Of a DNA stretch of 64,000 nucleotides, positions 8,334-16,775 are shown in pieces. Position 1 is the stretch's first letter; each line of letters begins with the position of its first letter. The stretch comes from Streptomyces sp. GS7 (lineage in GTDB: Bacteria; Actinomycetota; Actinomycetes; Streptomycetales; Streptomycetaceae). A program made the translations under genes and the position numbers. Location of the stretch: positions 7,348,501 to 7,412,500 of the forward strand of contig NZ_CP047146.1 of assembly GCF_009834125.1 (NCBI RefSeq), written 5' to 3'. Under the pieces are notes generated by a model. It searched no databases. It was not told the origin of the DNA and saw only the letters and a list, made by a program, of their open reading frames with translations.

Positions 8334-8987
8334 TCACCCGGTGGCGGGGCACTGCTTCCAGGCGAAGTGGTAGAGGGTGTTGATGCTGCCGTCGGTGGAG
8401 TCCATGGCCATGTAGCTGGTGGCCTTCGGGTCGGCCTGCGAACCGTCCACCCTCAGCTCGGTGTTGATGTTGAAGTAGCGCTCCTCGCCGCAGGGCGCGT
8501 AGACCAGCTGGTCGACGTCGGTCTGGTCCGAGGTCTGCCAGTCGGTCCCGTAGGGGCCGCTGAAGGTGTGGGTCGCGCGGGCCGTCTGCGGGTCGCCCTG
8601 GAAGTAGTAGTTGGCCTGCTCCAGGCCCTTGGCGCCCGGCGCGAGCGAGGCGTATCCGCGGTAGTCGGCCCGCGCGACGGCGTAGGTGAACCCCTGCGGG
8701 ACATGGACGTTGAGGGCGATCTGGCAGTTCTTGCGGGCGTCGGTCGGCTTGCTGCTGCCGCCGGCCTGGGCGAGGTATTCGCTGTAGGTGACGGTGAAGG
8801 CGGTGTTGTCGGGGGCGACGGCCACGGCGGCGCTGCCGGGTCTGCAGCCCGAACCGTTGACCGTGGCGACGTCTATGACGATCTTGCCGGCCGGCGGGTC
8901 GTCTCCCCACCGGGGCGACGAGGTGGGGAGTGCCGATCCGAGGAGCAGGGCCGCCGCCGCGGCGCCGGTACCGAGCGTGCTGAGCAT
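8334..8987 (-). CDS. Secreted DUF4360-family protein
   Basis: This 217-residue exported protein begins MLSTLGTGAAAAALLLGSAL, a Sec-type signal peptide, followed by a mature domain with conserved cysteines (GSGCRP, RKNCQI, YAPCGEE, WKQCPA) that probably form disulfides. The pattern and length fit the DUF4360 family of secreted proteins of unknown function, which is common in Streptomyces and fungi. I chose the ATG at 8987 because AAGGA stands 8 bases before it and the signal peptide begins there; the frame is open 22 codons further upstream without such features. It is a single gene between terminators. Confidence 0.8.
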   Translation of the reverse strand: MLSTLGTGAAAAALLLGSALPTSSPRWGDDPPAGKIVIDVATVNGSGCRPGSAAVAVAPDNTAFTVTYSEYLAQAGGSSKPTDARKNCQIALNVHVPQGFTYAVARADYRGYASLAPGAKGLEQANYYFQGDPQTARATHTFSGPYGTDWQTSDQTDVDQLVYAPCGEERYFNINTELRVDGSQADPKATSYMAMDSTDGSINTLYHFAWKQCPATG

Positions 8988-9148
8988 GGGCTCTTCCTTC
9001 CGGTCGTCCTGGCCCCGCTGGGCGGGCACACCAGGAGCGGATGACGAGCGCATGCCAGCACGAGGATCTCCGCTTGAACAGCTCTGCTCCCCGGGATTGG
9101 GGTGAACCTACGCCTTGATCCGGCCGCCGCCGGACCGGTCCCGGAAAA

Positions 9149-9188
9149 CGGCCGAGGGGCCCCGCTGCGATGCGGGGCCCCTCGGCCG
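9149..9188 (-). terminator. Strong hairpin after the carboxylase genes
   Basis: A 17-bp perfect stem (CGGCCGAGGGGCCCCGC with its complement) and a 6-nt loop lie 22 bases past the stop of the epsilon-subunit gene. It ends the pccB-accE transcript. Confidence 0.8.
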
Positions 9189-9210
9189 GTACGGGCGTAC
9201 GGCGCGCGGT

Positions 9211-9417
9211 TCAGCGCTGCCAGCTGGTCGCTCCGTGGAAGCCGGTCTGGCGCTCCAGCCGGCGCCAGCGGGCGGCCGTGGCGCGCGGCCGGGCCGGCGG
9301 CTGCGGCCGGTGGGCGGCGCGGGCCAGCAGAACGGCGGTCAGGGCGGCGAGTTCTTCCTCGCTGGCCTGGCCCTTCTCGACACGGATGGGGGCGGCGGTG
9401 CCCGGGGCAGGGTTCAC
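9211..9417 (-). CDS. accE: Acyl-CoA carboxylase epsilon subunit
   Basis: This 68-residue basic protein begins MNPAPGTAAPIRVEKGQASE, with EELAALTAVLLARAA in the middle. This is the typical epsilon subunit of actinobacterial acyl/propionyl-CoA carboxylases, a small helical protein that binds the beta subunit and raises complex activity. It starts at GTG 55 bp downstream of pccB on the same strand and ends at a strong terminator. Context and the characteristic PIRV.KG..S.EELAAL pattern support the call; the family is too short to resolve substrate preference. Confidence 0.85.
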   Translation of the reverse strand: MNPAPGTAAPIRVEKGQASEEELAALTAVLLARAAHRPQPPARPRATAARWRRLERQTGFHGATSWQR

Positions 9418-9472
9418 GGCGGTCTCGATTCTCCGTCGAAGTCGATGCGGTGAAGGACGGTGAAGTACGGGG

Positions 9473-11056
9473 CTACTGGGGCGGGTTGCCGTGCTTACGG
9501 GCGGGCAGGTCCGCGTGCTTGGTGCGCAGCATGTCGAGCGCGCGGATCAGCACCTGGCGGGTGTCGGCGGGGTCGATGACGTCGTCGACCAGGCCGCGCT
9601 CGGCCGCGTAATACGGGTGCATCAGCTCGGACTTGTACTCCTTGACCATGCGGGTGCGCATGGCTTCGGGGTCGTCGGCCTCGGCGATCTGCTTGCGGAA
9701 GATGACGTTGGCGGCGCCCTCGGCACCCATCACCGCGATCTCGTTGGTCGGCCAGGCATAGGTCAGGTCCGCGCCGATGGTCTGGGAGTCCATGACGATG
9801 TAGGCGCCGCCGTACGCCTTGCGCAGGATGATGGAGATGCGCGGCACGGTCGCGTTGCAGTAGGCGTACAGCAGCTTGGCGCCGTGCCGGATGATGCCGC
9901 CGTGCTCCTGGTCGACGCCGGGCAGGAAGCCCGGGACGTCCAGCAGCGTGACGAGCGGGATGTTGAAGGCGTCGCACATCTGGACGAAGCGGGCGGCCTT
10001 CTCGGACGCCTCGATGTCCAGCACGCCGGCCAGCGACTGCGGCTGGTTGGCGATGACGCCGACCACCCGTCCGTCCATGCGGGTCAGCGCGCAGATGATG
10101 TTGGTGGCCCAGCGCTCGTGGACCTCCAGGAACTCGCCGTCGTCGACGATCTCCTCGATGACCTTGCGCATGTCGTACGGCCGGTTTCCGTCCGCCGGGA
10201 CGAGGTCCAGCAGCGCGTCGCCGCTGCGGTCGGCGGGGTCCTCGCAGGCCACCGTCGGCGGGTTCTCCCGGTTGTTGGCCGGCAGCAGCGACAGCAGGTA
10301 GCGGACCTCTTCGAGGCAGGTGGCCTCGTCGTCGTAGGCGAAGTGGCACACACCGGACGTCTCGGCGTGCACGTCCGCGCCGCCCAGGCCGTTCTGGGTG
10401 ATCTCCTCGCCGGTGACCGCACGGACCACGTCCGGGCCGGTGATGAACATCTGCGAGGTGTCGCGGACCATGAACACGAAGTCGGTCAGCGCGGGCGAGT
10501 ACGCCGCGCCGCCCGCGCACGGGCCGAGCATCACGCTGATCTGCGGGATGACGCCGGACGCCTTGGTGTTGCGCTGGAAGATGCCGCCGTAGCCGGCCAG
10601 CGCCGAGACGCCCTCCTGGATACGGGCGCCGGCACCGTCGTTCAGCGACACCAGCGGGGCACCCGCCTGGATCGCCATGTCCATGATCTTGTGGATCTTG
10701 GTGGCGTGCGCCTCGCCCAGCGCACCGCCGAAGATCCGGAAGTCGTGCGCGTAGACGAAGACGGTACGGCCGTGGACCGTACCCCAACCGGTGATCACAC
10801 CGTCCGTGTACGGCTTCTTCGCCTCCAGGCCGAAGCCGGTGGCGCGGTGGCGGCGGAGGGGTTCGACCTCGTTGAAGGAACCCTCGTCCAGCAGCAGGTC
10901 GATCCGCTCGCGGGCCGTCAGCTTGCCCTTGGCACGCTGCGCTTCGGTGGCTCGCTCGCTGGGGCCTCGCCGGACCTGCTCGCGGATCGCGTGCAGTTCG
11001 GCGACGCGCCCGCGGGCGTCGTTGGCACCGGCGGGCGCATCTTCGACAGTGGTCAT
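9473..11056 (-). CDS. pccB: Acyl-CoA (propionyl-CoA) carboxylase beta subunit
   Basis: This 527-residue carboxyltransferase subunit transfers CO2 from carboxybiotin to propionyl- or acetyl-CoA, giving methylmalonyl-CoA or malonyl-CoA for fatty-acid and polyketide synthesis. It has two crotonase-fold halves. Glycine-rich oxyanion regions are visible at NDGAGARIQEGVSALAGYG and GPCAGGAAYSPALTDF, and in the second half at ILRKAYGGAYIVMDS. Length matches actinobacterial PccB/AccB. I chose the ATG at 11056 (MTTVEDAPAG); the frame runs upstream only through non-homologous sequence. The biotinylated alpha subunit is not in the window. Confidence 0.95.
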   Translation of the reverse strand: MTTVEDAPAGANDARGRVAELHAIREQVRRGPSERATEAQRAKGKLTARERIDLLLDEGSFNEVEPLRRHRATGFGLEAKKPYTDGVITGWGTVHGRTVFVYAHDFRIFGGALGEAHATKIHKIMDMAIQAGAPLVSLNDGAGARIQEGVSALAGYGGIFQRNTKASGVIPQISVMLGPCAGGAAYSPALTDFVFMVRDTSQMFITGPDVVRAVTGEEITQNGLGGADVHAETSGVCHFAYDDEATCLEEVRYLLSLLPANNRENPPTVACEDPADRSGDALLDLVPADGNRPYDMRKVIEEIVDDGEFLEVHERWATNIICALTRMDGRVVGVIANQPQSLAGVLDIEASEKAARFVQMCDAFNIPLVTLLDVPGFLPGVDQEHGGIIRHGAKLLYAYCNATVPRISIILRKAYGGAYIVMDSQTIGADLTYAWPTNEIAVMGAEGAANVIFRKQIAEADDPEAMRTRMVKEYKSELMHPYYAAERGLVDDVIDPADTRQVLIRALDMLRTKHADLPARKHGNPPQ

Positions 11057-11274
11057 GTATCGACGGTACGTGGGCGAGGCCCCGCACACCGATGTCGGTT
11101 TCGTACAACGTCGGGTGCCATTTGGTGGGCAGGCAATACAGAACCACGCTGCACGAGGCGCGGCTACCGGCCTGTCGCCGGGTGGACGCGGTGTCCAGCG
11201 TCTGTACGGTGCCGACAAACGCCGAACGGGTGATGTTGTGCCGACCAACGGTAGGAAACAGCGCCCCGACCAGG

Positions 11275-13752
11275 TCAGCCGAGCCGCACCTCGCAGGTGT
11301 GTGTGGTACAGGCGGTGCCCGGGGTGAGGCGCAGCCGCAGGGTGTCGCCGACGGTCAGCACCTCGACGGACGGGTCGTGGCGGAGCACCGCGCGCACCGG
11401 CCGGGACCAGGTGATCTCCAGGGTTTCCCCGGTGCGCTCGGGGGCCGCGGCGCACACCACGGCGGTGCGCCCGGCCCGGATGCCGCGCCCCCGCTCGCGG
11501 ACCAGCACGCTCGCCGGCCCGCTGCTCGCCAGCGGCCCCGCGCGGCCCGCCCGCCAGAAATTGGCCGCGGTTAGGCCGAGCGAGTCGACGGCGACGGCCT
11601 GCCGGCCCGCGTCGTTGGCGAGCAGGGTCAGCCAGCACCGGTCGGCGGCGCGGGCGGCGAGGGCTCGCTCGGTGGCGCCGGGCATGAGCAGGTAGGCGTA
11701 GCCGGCGTCGGTGGGGTCGGTGCCGTGGTCATGCCAGAGGGTGAGATAGCGGCGGGTGTACGGCTCGGTGGCGGAGGTGCTGTTGATGTCGCGCCAGGCG
11801 CCGGTCCGGTCCTCGCGCCGGACCCGCAGCGGGGCTCCGCCTGGGGATCCGGGAAAGACCCAGCCGCCGTGCCCGGCGAGGTGGGCCCAGTGGGCGCGCC
11901 GGAAGGCGGTGGTGCGGCCGAGGGCGCCGGGCCGGCGCACCCCGTCGACGGTGAGCGCAGCGGTGCCCGACTCCCCCAGCGCGCGGTTGTCGACGACGGT
12001 CTCGGCCGGGACGCCGTCGCGGGAGGTGATCCCGGCGCCCAGGCAGACCACGCAGTCCGCGAGGGCGAACCAGGATTTCTTCGCGGTGAGGGTGGAGGCG
12101 AGTCCGCGCAGGTCCTGGCCGATGGCGGCGAACTCGCCGTCGGTGGTGCCGCCGACCCAGCGGGCGGCGGGTCTGGGCTCGCCCCAGCCGCCGCCCTCGT
12201 TGTCGGCGAGCGGCTTGGTGGAGACGGTGGTGCCGGGGAGCCGGTAGGGGTCGACGGTGGGCCAGTAGGCGTCGGTGTACTGGTCGCCGCCGCGGTCCGC
12301 GCGCCACCAGTAGAGCATTCCGGCGCCGGTGTGCCAGCCGTGCCGGTTCTCGCCGTTGCCGTTCTCGTAGTAGGTGATGCGGTCGGAGGCCATGGCGAGT
12401 CCGGCGGCCCAGCCGGGGCGGCGGTGCACGGCGCGGTCCATGGCGGGGAACAGCCGGTGGCCGACGGGTTCCGGGGCGGCGGGCACCGCGCTCGCCGCGA
12501 TCCGGCCCAGGCGGGCGAGGTCGGCGACGGCGTACTGCCGGTCGGTGAGCACCGGCAGCGTACGGTCGCGGGCGGTCCAGCCCTTGATCATGGCGTGCCA
12601 GCGGTCGCGTTCGGCGGCGCTCGCGCCCTCGCCGAGCAGGGCGATGGCGGCGATCAGCGCATGGCCGTGGAAGTGGTCGCTGCGCAGGATGTGCCGCTCG
12701 TCGCTGCGCAGGTAACCGCGGCTGACGGCACGCCCGTTGACGCTGTCCATCATCAGTCCGTTGTGGAGCAGCGGCGCGTAGGCGTGCTCGACGCTGTCGA
12801 AGACGACCTGCCGGTGCGGGTCGGTGACCTCCCAGGGGGAGCCGCGCAGCAGGGTGAACAGCCGGCCCAGGCCGTCGAGCAGGACGGCGCCGTAGGTGCC
12901 GGAGTAGGCGACCCAGGTGTGCTGGATGAACGACCCGTCGGCGTAGAGCCCGTCGCCCTTGGTGACGTACGGGAAGACCGGCGAGAGGGCGTCCCGGGCC
13001 AGTGCGATCTTGGCGGGGGCGCGGCCGAGGACACCGCGCAGGGCCACCACCCGGCAGAGGTCGACGCGGTTGGCGCCGGTGCTGGTGCCGGTGTAGGCGC
13101 CCAGCGCGCTGTCGGGGACGAAGTGGTCGACGGCGGCCAGGCAGCGGGCGCGCAGGGCGTCGCCGGCCCCGCCGGGCCGGCGTTCGTCGAGGATCGCGAG
13201 GGTGTCCAGCAGGATCCGGGGGCTGCCGATCTGCCACTCCCACCAGTTGCCGTAGCGGGTGGTGGCGGGGTGGTAGACGGTGCGGTCGAGGTGGTCGAGG
13301 CCGGCGACGACGTCGGCGGCGAGTGCCGGGTCTCCGGTGTGGCCGGTGCCGGGCTGGGCGTAGGCCAGGGCCATCGTGGCGAGCCGGCCGTAGCTCTGGG
13401 TGATGCCGGCGGGCGGGTCGTAGGGGCAGTCCGGCCAGAGGGAGCCGGATTCCGGCCGCATCCGGGACCGGAAGCCGGCGGCGATCTCTCCGGTCTCCTT
13501 GAGGGCGGCGGCGTAGGGGGCCGCGCCGGGGTCGTATCCGGTGCCGAGGGCGAGCGCGCACCAGCGGCGGCGGAGGAGGGCGTACGCATCGGCGCCGTCG
13601 GCCGTGTCGGCGCCGTCGGCCGCCCGGTCCGGAGCGGCGGTGCGGGCTGCGGCGGGCGCGTCCGGGCCGAGCGCGAGGGCCAGCGCGCTCGCGGTGGAGG
13701 TGGCGAGGAATCCTCGGCGCGTCCAGACGGGCAGGGCGGGTTCGGGCGGCAC
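11275..13752 (-). CDS. Tat-exported polysaccharide lyase family 8 (hyaluronate/chondroitin/xanthan lyase-like)
   Basis: This 825-residue exported enzyme is predicted to cleave uronic-acid polysaccharides by beta-elimination. A twin-arginine signal (TRRGFLATSTASALALAL, about residues 11-28) precedes an alpha/alpha toroid. Family landmarks are NWWEWQIGSPRILLDTLAIL, DGLYADGSFIQHTWVAYSGT (catalytic His/Tyr region), SRGYLRSDERH and ENRHGWHTGAGMLYWW. A C-terminal beta-sandwich follows. The GTG at 13752 is chosen for the GGAGAGG site 7 bases upstream. The true substrate cannot be told from sequence. It is monocistronic, with 218 bp between it and pccB. Confidence 0.9.
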   Translation of the reverse strand: MPPEPALPVWTRRGFLATSTASALALALGPDAPAAARTAAPDRAADGADTADGADAYALLRRRWCALALGTGYDPGAAPYAAALKETGEIAAGFRSRMRPESGSLWPDCPYDPPAGITQSYGRLATMALAYAQPGTGHTGDPALAADVVAGLDHLDRTVYHPATTRYGNWWEWQIGSPRILLDTLAILDERRPGGAGDALRARCLAAVDHFVPDSALGAYTGTSTGANRVDLCRVVALRGVLGRAPAKIALARDALSPVFPYVTKGDGLYADGSFIQHTWVAYSGTYGAVLLDGLGRLFTLLRGSPWEVTDPHRQVVFDSVEHAYAPLLHNGLMMDSVNGRAVSRGYLRSDERHILRSDHFHGHALIAAIALLGEGASAAERDRWHAMIKGWTARDRTLPVLTDRQYAVADLARLGRIAASAVPAAPEPVGHRLFPAMDRAVHRRPGWAAGLAMASDRITYYENGNGENRHGWHTGAGMLYWWRADRGGDQYTDAYWPTVDPYRLPGTTVSTKPLADNEGGGWGEPRPAARWVGGTTDGEFAAIGQDLRGLASTLTAKKSWFALADCVVCLGAGITSRDGVPAETVVDNRALGESGTAALTVDGVRRPGALGRTTAFRRAHWAHLAGHGGWVFPGSPGGAPLRVRREDRTGAWRDINSTSATEPYTRRYLTLWHDHGTDPTDAGYAYLLMPGATERALAARAADRCWLTLLANDAGRQAVAVDSLGLTAANFWRAGRAGPLASSGPASVLVRERGRGIRAGRTAVVCAAAPERTGETLEITWSRPVRAVLRHDPSVEVLTVGDTLRLRLTPGTACTTHTCEVRLG

Positions 13753-13897
13753 GGTCGGTCCTCTCCACGGCGTCAACCGGACTGTGGCGCTGCGCACTTG
13801 GGAGTTCCCGATGGTCTAGCACGGCGGCCCGCGGGGCGGCAATGGCCGCGCCGGAAGCCGGCATCCGCACCCGTCCGGGGGAAGTCCGGAAAGAAGA

Positions 13898-13913
13898 GGT
13901 TGAAAGTTGAACC
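13898..13913. promoter_or_regulatory. Imperfect palindrome upstream of the YceI gene
   Basis: The sequence GGTTGAAAGTTGAACC pairs at 12 of 16 positions with its own complement. It lies in an A/T-rich stretch about 90 bp before the yceI-like start. A second, weaker GTTG...CAAC element lies at about 13935-13951. Size and symmetry resemble MarR-type operators; this is inference. Confidence 0.35.
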
Positions 13914-13999
13914 AGATGCCGCTACGGTAAATCTCGTTGAAGGTTAAACAACATTGCTGCATGTGCCCCCTGCCTGCACACCGTCCCCGAGGAGGAGCC

Positions 14000-14623
14000 A
14001 TGGCTCTGTTCCACCGCAAGCGCACCGCCACCCCCGACGCCCCGGCCGCCGCCGGTGCCGCCGTACTGGAGGCGGACCCCGCGCTCGCCGCGCTGACCGG
14101 CGACTACACCATCGACCCGGCCCACAGCAGCATCGGCTTCGTCGTTCGGCACGCCATGGTCACCAACGTCCGCGGCACCTTCGGCGAACACGAGGGCCTG
14201 CTGAAGCTGGACGGCGGCAACCCGGCCGCTTCCACCGCGAACATCGACGTCCGGATCGCCAGCATCGACACCGGCATCACCGACCGCGACGGCCACCTCA
14301 AGAGCCCCGACTTCTTCGACGCCGAGCAGTTCCCCCTGATGACCTTCCGCTCCAGCGCGGTCGACCGGCTCGACAGTGAGACGTACCGCGTCACCGGCGA
14401 TCTGACGATCAAGGACGTCACCCGCCCGCTCACCATCGACCTGGAGTTCAACGGCGCGGCCACCGACGTCTACGGCGCCCAGCGCGTCGGCTTCGAGGGC
14501 AGCGCCGAGATCCTCCGCTCCGAATGGGGCCTGACCTGGAACGCCGCCCTGGAGACCGGCGGCGTCATGGTCAGCGACAAGGTCAAGCTGACCTTCGACA
14601 TCTCGGCGGTCAGGAAGGGCTGA
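14000..14623 (+). CDS. YceI family protein
   Basis: This 207-residue protein carries a YceI domain from about residue 33 (TGDYTIDPAHSSIGFVVRHA) to the end (VSDKVKLTFDISAVRKG). YceI proteins form a lipocalin-like barrel that can hold isoprenoid chains. No signal peptide is apparent, so a cytoplasmic location is likely. The ATG at 14000 is chosen for the GAGGAGGAG site right before it; the open frame begins 21 codons earlier without one. The upstream palindromic A/T-rich region suggests a dedicated repressor not encoded here. Confidence 0.88.
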   Translation: MALFHRKRTATPDAPAAAGAAVLEADPALAALTGDYTIDPAHSSIGFVVRHAMVTNVRGTFGEHEGLLKLDGGNPAASTANIDVRIASIDTGITDRDGHLKSPDFFDAEQFPLMTFRSSAVDRLDSETYRVTGDLTIKDVTRPLTIDLEFNGAATDVYGAQRVGFEGSAEILRSEWGLTWNAALETGGVMVSDKVKLTFDISAVRKG

Positions 14624-14666
14624 GGTCCGCCGTGGAGAGCGGCCGGCCTCCGCCGCTTTCCTGGCA

Positions 14667-14720
14667 GGGCCCCTCCCTCTCCCCAACCTGGAGATCCCCA
14701 CCCCGGCCAAGGAGGGGCCC
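14667..14720. repeat. Inverted repeat between the convergent yceI and cimA genes
   Basis: A 10-bp perfect inverted repeat (GGGCCCCTCC / GGAGGGGCCC) with a 34-nt spacer lies 44 bp past the YceI stop. It could serve as its terminator. Confidence 0.4.
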
Positions 14721-14793
14721 ACCCACTCCGCCCCACCTCCGTGGCGAGGCCCCTCCCCCGCCTCCACCACGCATGCGGTGAAGGTAACGCCCC

Positions 14794-14813
14794 GCACCGG
14801 CCCCCGCCGGTGC
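14794..14813 (-). terminator. Hairpin after cimA
   Basis: An 8-bp perfect stem (GCACCGGC / GCCGGTGC) with a CCCC loop lies 39 bases past the cimA stop. Confidence 0.6.
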
Positions 14814-14851
14814 CTGTGGACAACCGCGGCGCCCGCACGTGCCACGGGCAC

Positions 14852-16492
14852 TCACTCCTGCGGCTCGACCCCGGCCCGCAGCAGCCCGTACGCGTAGGCG
14901 TCGTCCAGCGCCTGCCAGGACGCCGCGATGACGTTCTCCGCGACGCCGACCGTCGACCACTCGCCGCGCCCGTCGCTGGTGGAGACCAGGACCCGGGTGA
15001 TCGAGCCGGTGCCCAGCGCGCCCTCCAGGATGCGGACCTTGTAGTCCACCAGCTCCATCGTGGCCAGCTCCGGGTAGATCCGCTCCAGGCCCACCCGCAG
15101 CGCCCGGTCCAGCGCGTTGACCGGGCCGTTGCCCTCGGCGGTGGTGACGATCCGCTCGCCCTTCGCCCACAGCTTCACGGTCGCCTCGTTGGCGTGCGTG
15201 CCGTCCGGGCGGTCCTCGACGATGGCGCGCCAGGACTCGACGGTGAAGTAGCGCAGCGGCCTGCCGTCCACCTCCGCGCGCAGCAGCAGTTCGAAGCTGG
15301 CGTCCGCGGCCTCGTACGTGTAGCCCGCCAGCTCCCGCGCCTTGACCCGGTCGACCACCCGGCCGACCAGCTCGCGGTCGCCGCCCAGGTCGATGCCCAG
15401 CTCCTTGCCCTTGAGCTCGATCGAGGCGCGCCCGGCCATGTCGGAGACCAGCATCCGCATGGTGTTGCCGACCAGCGCCGGGTCGATGTGCTGGTAGAGG
15501 TCCGGGTCGACCTTGATCGCGGAGGCGTGCAGCCCGGCCTTGTGGGCGAACGCGGAGACGCCGACGTAGGGCTGGTGGGTGGAGGGCGTCAGGTTGACGA
15601 CCTCGGCGATGGCGTGCGAGATCCGGGTGGTCTCGGCGAGCTTGCCCTCGGGCAGGACCCGGCGCCCGTACTTCAGCTCCAGGGCGGCGACGACCGGGAA
15701 GAGGTTGGAGTTGCCGACCCGTTCGCCGTAGCCGTTGGCGGTGCACTGGACGTGGGTGGCGCCGGCGTCCACCGCGGCCAGGGTGTTGGCGACCGCGCAG
15801 CCGGTGTCGTCCTGGGCGTGGATGCCCAACCGCGCGCCGGTGTCCGCGAGGACGGTCCGCACCACGGCGGTCACCTGCGCCGGGAGCATCCCGCCGTTGG
15901 TGTCGCAGAGCACCACGACGTCGGCGCCGGCCTCGCTCGCGGTGCGCACGACCTGCTTCGCGTAGGCCGCGTCCAGGGCGTAGCCGTCGAAGAAGTGCTC
16001 GCAGTCGAGGAAGACCCGGCGGCCCTGGGCCACCAGGTACGCGACGGTGTCCCGGACCATCGCGAGGTTCTCCTCCGGCGTGGTGCGCAGCGCCAGTTCG
16101 ACATGGCCGAGGTGGGACTTGGCGACCAGCGTGATGACCGGGGCCTGCGACGCCAGCAGGGCGGCGACCTGCGGATCGTCCTCGACGCGGACGCCCGCCT
16201 TGCGGGTGGCGCCGAACGCGACGAGCTGCGCGTGCCGGAACGTGATCTCCTCGCGGGCGCGCTGGAAGAACTCGGTGTCCCGCGGGTTGGCGCCGGGCCA
16301 GCCGCCCTCGATGAAGCCGACGCCGAAGTCGTCCAGGTGGCGGGCGATGGTCAGCTTGTCGGCGACGGTCAGGTTGATGCCCTCGCGCTGGGCGCCGTCG
16401 CGCAGGGTGGTGTCGAAGACGTGGAAGTCGTCGGGCACCGCGCCGGCGGGGAGGACGTCGGCCGAGGGGGCGGGTTCGCGTGCGTCCGTCAT
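14852..16492 (-). CDS. cimA: (R)-citramalate synthase
   Basis: This 546-residue member of the 2-isopropylmalate synthase/homocitrate synthase superfamily condenses pyruvate and acetyl-CoA to citramalate, the entry to threonine-independent isoleucine synthesis. The HMGL-like TIM barrel has FDTTLRDGAQREGINLT near residue 25, a second signature HAQDDTGCAVANTLAAVDAG and the metal-binding H.C region (THVQCTANGYGERVGN). The C-terminal regulatory domain spans about residues 390-546. Length and the DGAQREGI motif fit the CimA subfamily rather than LeuA. It lies downstream of a leader peptide and attenuator. ilvE, leuB and ilvBNC for the same pathway are nearby. Confidence 0.9.
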   Translation of the reverse strand: MTDAREPAPSADVLPAGAVPDDFHVFDTTLRDGAQREGINLTVADKLTIARHLDDFGVGFIEGGWPGANPRDTEFFQRAREEITFRHAQLVAFGATRKAGVRVEDDPQVAALLASQAPVITLVAKSHLGHVELALRTTPEENLAMVRDTVAYLVAQGRRVFLDCEHFFDGYALDAAYAKQVVRTASEAGADVVVLCDTNGGMLPAQVTAVVRTVLADTGARLGIHAQDDTGCAVANTLAAVDAGATHVQCTANGYGERVGNSNLFPVVAALELKYGRRVLPEGKLAETTRISHAIAEVVNLTPSTHQPYVGVSAFAHKAGLHASAIKVDPDLYQHIDPALVGNTMRMLVSDMAGRASIELKGKELGIDLGGDRELVGRVVDRVKARELAGYTYEAADASFELLLRAEVDGRPLRYFTVESWRAIVEDRPDGTHANEATVKLWAKGERIVTTAEGNGPVNALDRALRVGLERIYPELATMELVDYKVRILEGALGTGSITRVLVSTSDGRGEWSTVGVAENVIAASWQALDDAYAYGLLRAGVEPQE

Positions 16493-16598
16493 GCTGGTCT
16501 GGCTCCTGTCGGGGATCTCGGTCTACCGGAATGACCGGTTCCACCGTCCCTCCATGATCCCTCGCGCTTCGCGTCCGGCGGCAGGTGGGCCGGAAACG

Positions 16599-16625
16599 AA
16601 AAAACCTCTCGCGGGTGCGAGAGGT
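16599..16625 (-). terminator. Transcription attenuator in the cimA leader
   Basis: On the minus strand a 9-bp perfect stem (ACCTCTCGC / GCGAGAGGT) is followed by six Ts. This classical intrinsic terminator lies 107 bp before the cimA start and 57 nt after the leader-peptide stop. T-tailed terminators are uncommon in this GC-rich sequence, which marks it as regulatory. Confidence 0.8.
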
Positions 16626-16681
16626 CTGCGCGCGGGTCTGGGACGACGGTGTCCGCGCCGTAGCCGGTTCCTACGGGGCGG

Positions 16682-16717
16682 TCACTGCGGACCGGCGCGC
16701 CTGCTGCCAATAATCAT
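16682..16717 (-). CDS. cimA leader peptide (MIIGSRRAGPQ)
   Basis: An 11-codon frame begins ATG ATT ATT. Two consecutive Ile codons of the ATT type, rare in this genome, open the peptide, and the stop lies 57 nt before the attenuator hairpin. Isoleucine is the end product of the citramalate pathway, so ribosome stalling at low Ile-tRNA would allow readthrough into cimA. No clear ribosome site precedes the ATG; an in-frame GTG five codons upstream is possible, as is leaderless translation. Size and layout resemble the ilvB leader at 40997-41038. Confidence 0.6.
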   Translation of the reverse strand: MIIGSRRAGPQ

Positions 16718-16775
16718 GGCGAACGAGAGCACGGGGGCAGTTTGGCACACCACCGCCCCCGCGCCGCCGGGTGTC

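Noticed and set aside
9491..11233. 580-codon + strand frame opposite pccB
   Set aside because: It is the complement of a conserved carboxylase gene and has no recognisable domain.
11725..13947. 740-codon open frame on the + strand opposite the polysaccharide lyase gene
   Set aside because: The product is Gly/Val/Asp repeats without domains, and the minus-strand gene has a Tat signal and clear family motifs.
14852..16492. Annotation as 2-isopropylmalate synthase (leuA)
   Set aside because: The DGAQREGI motif, the 546-residue length and the isoleucine-coded leader fit citramalate synthase better, though older annotations often call this gene leuA2.
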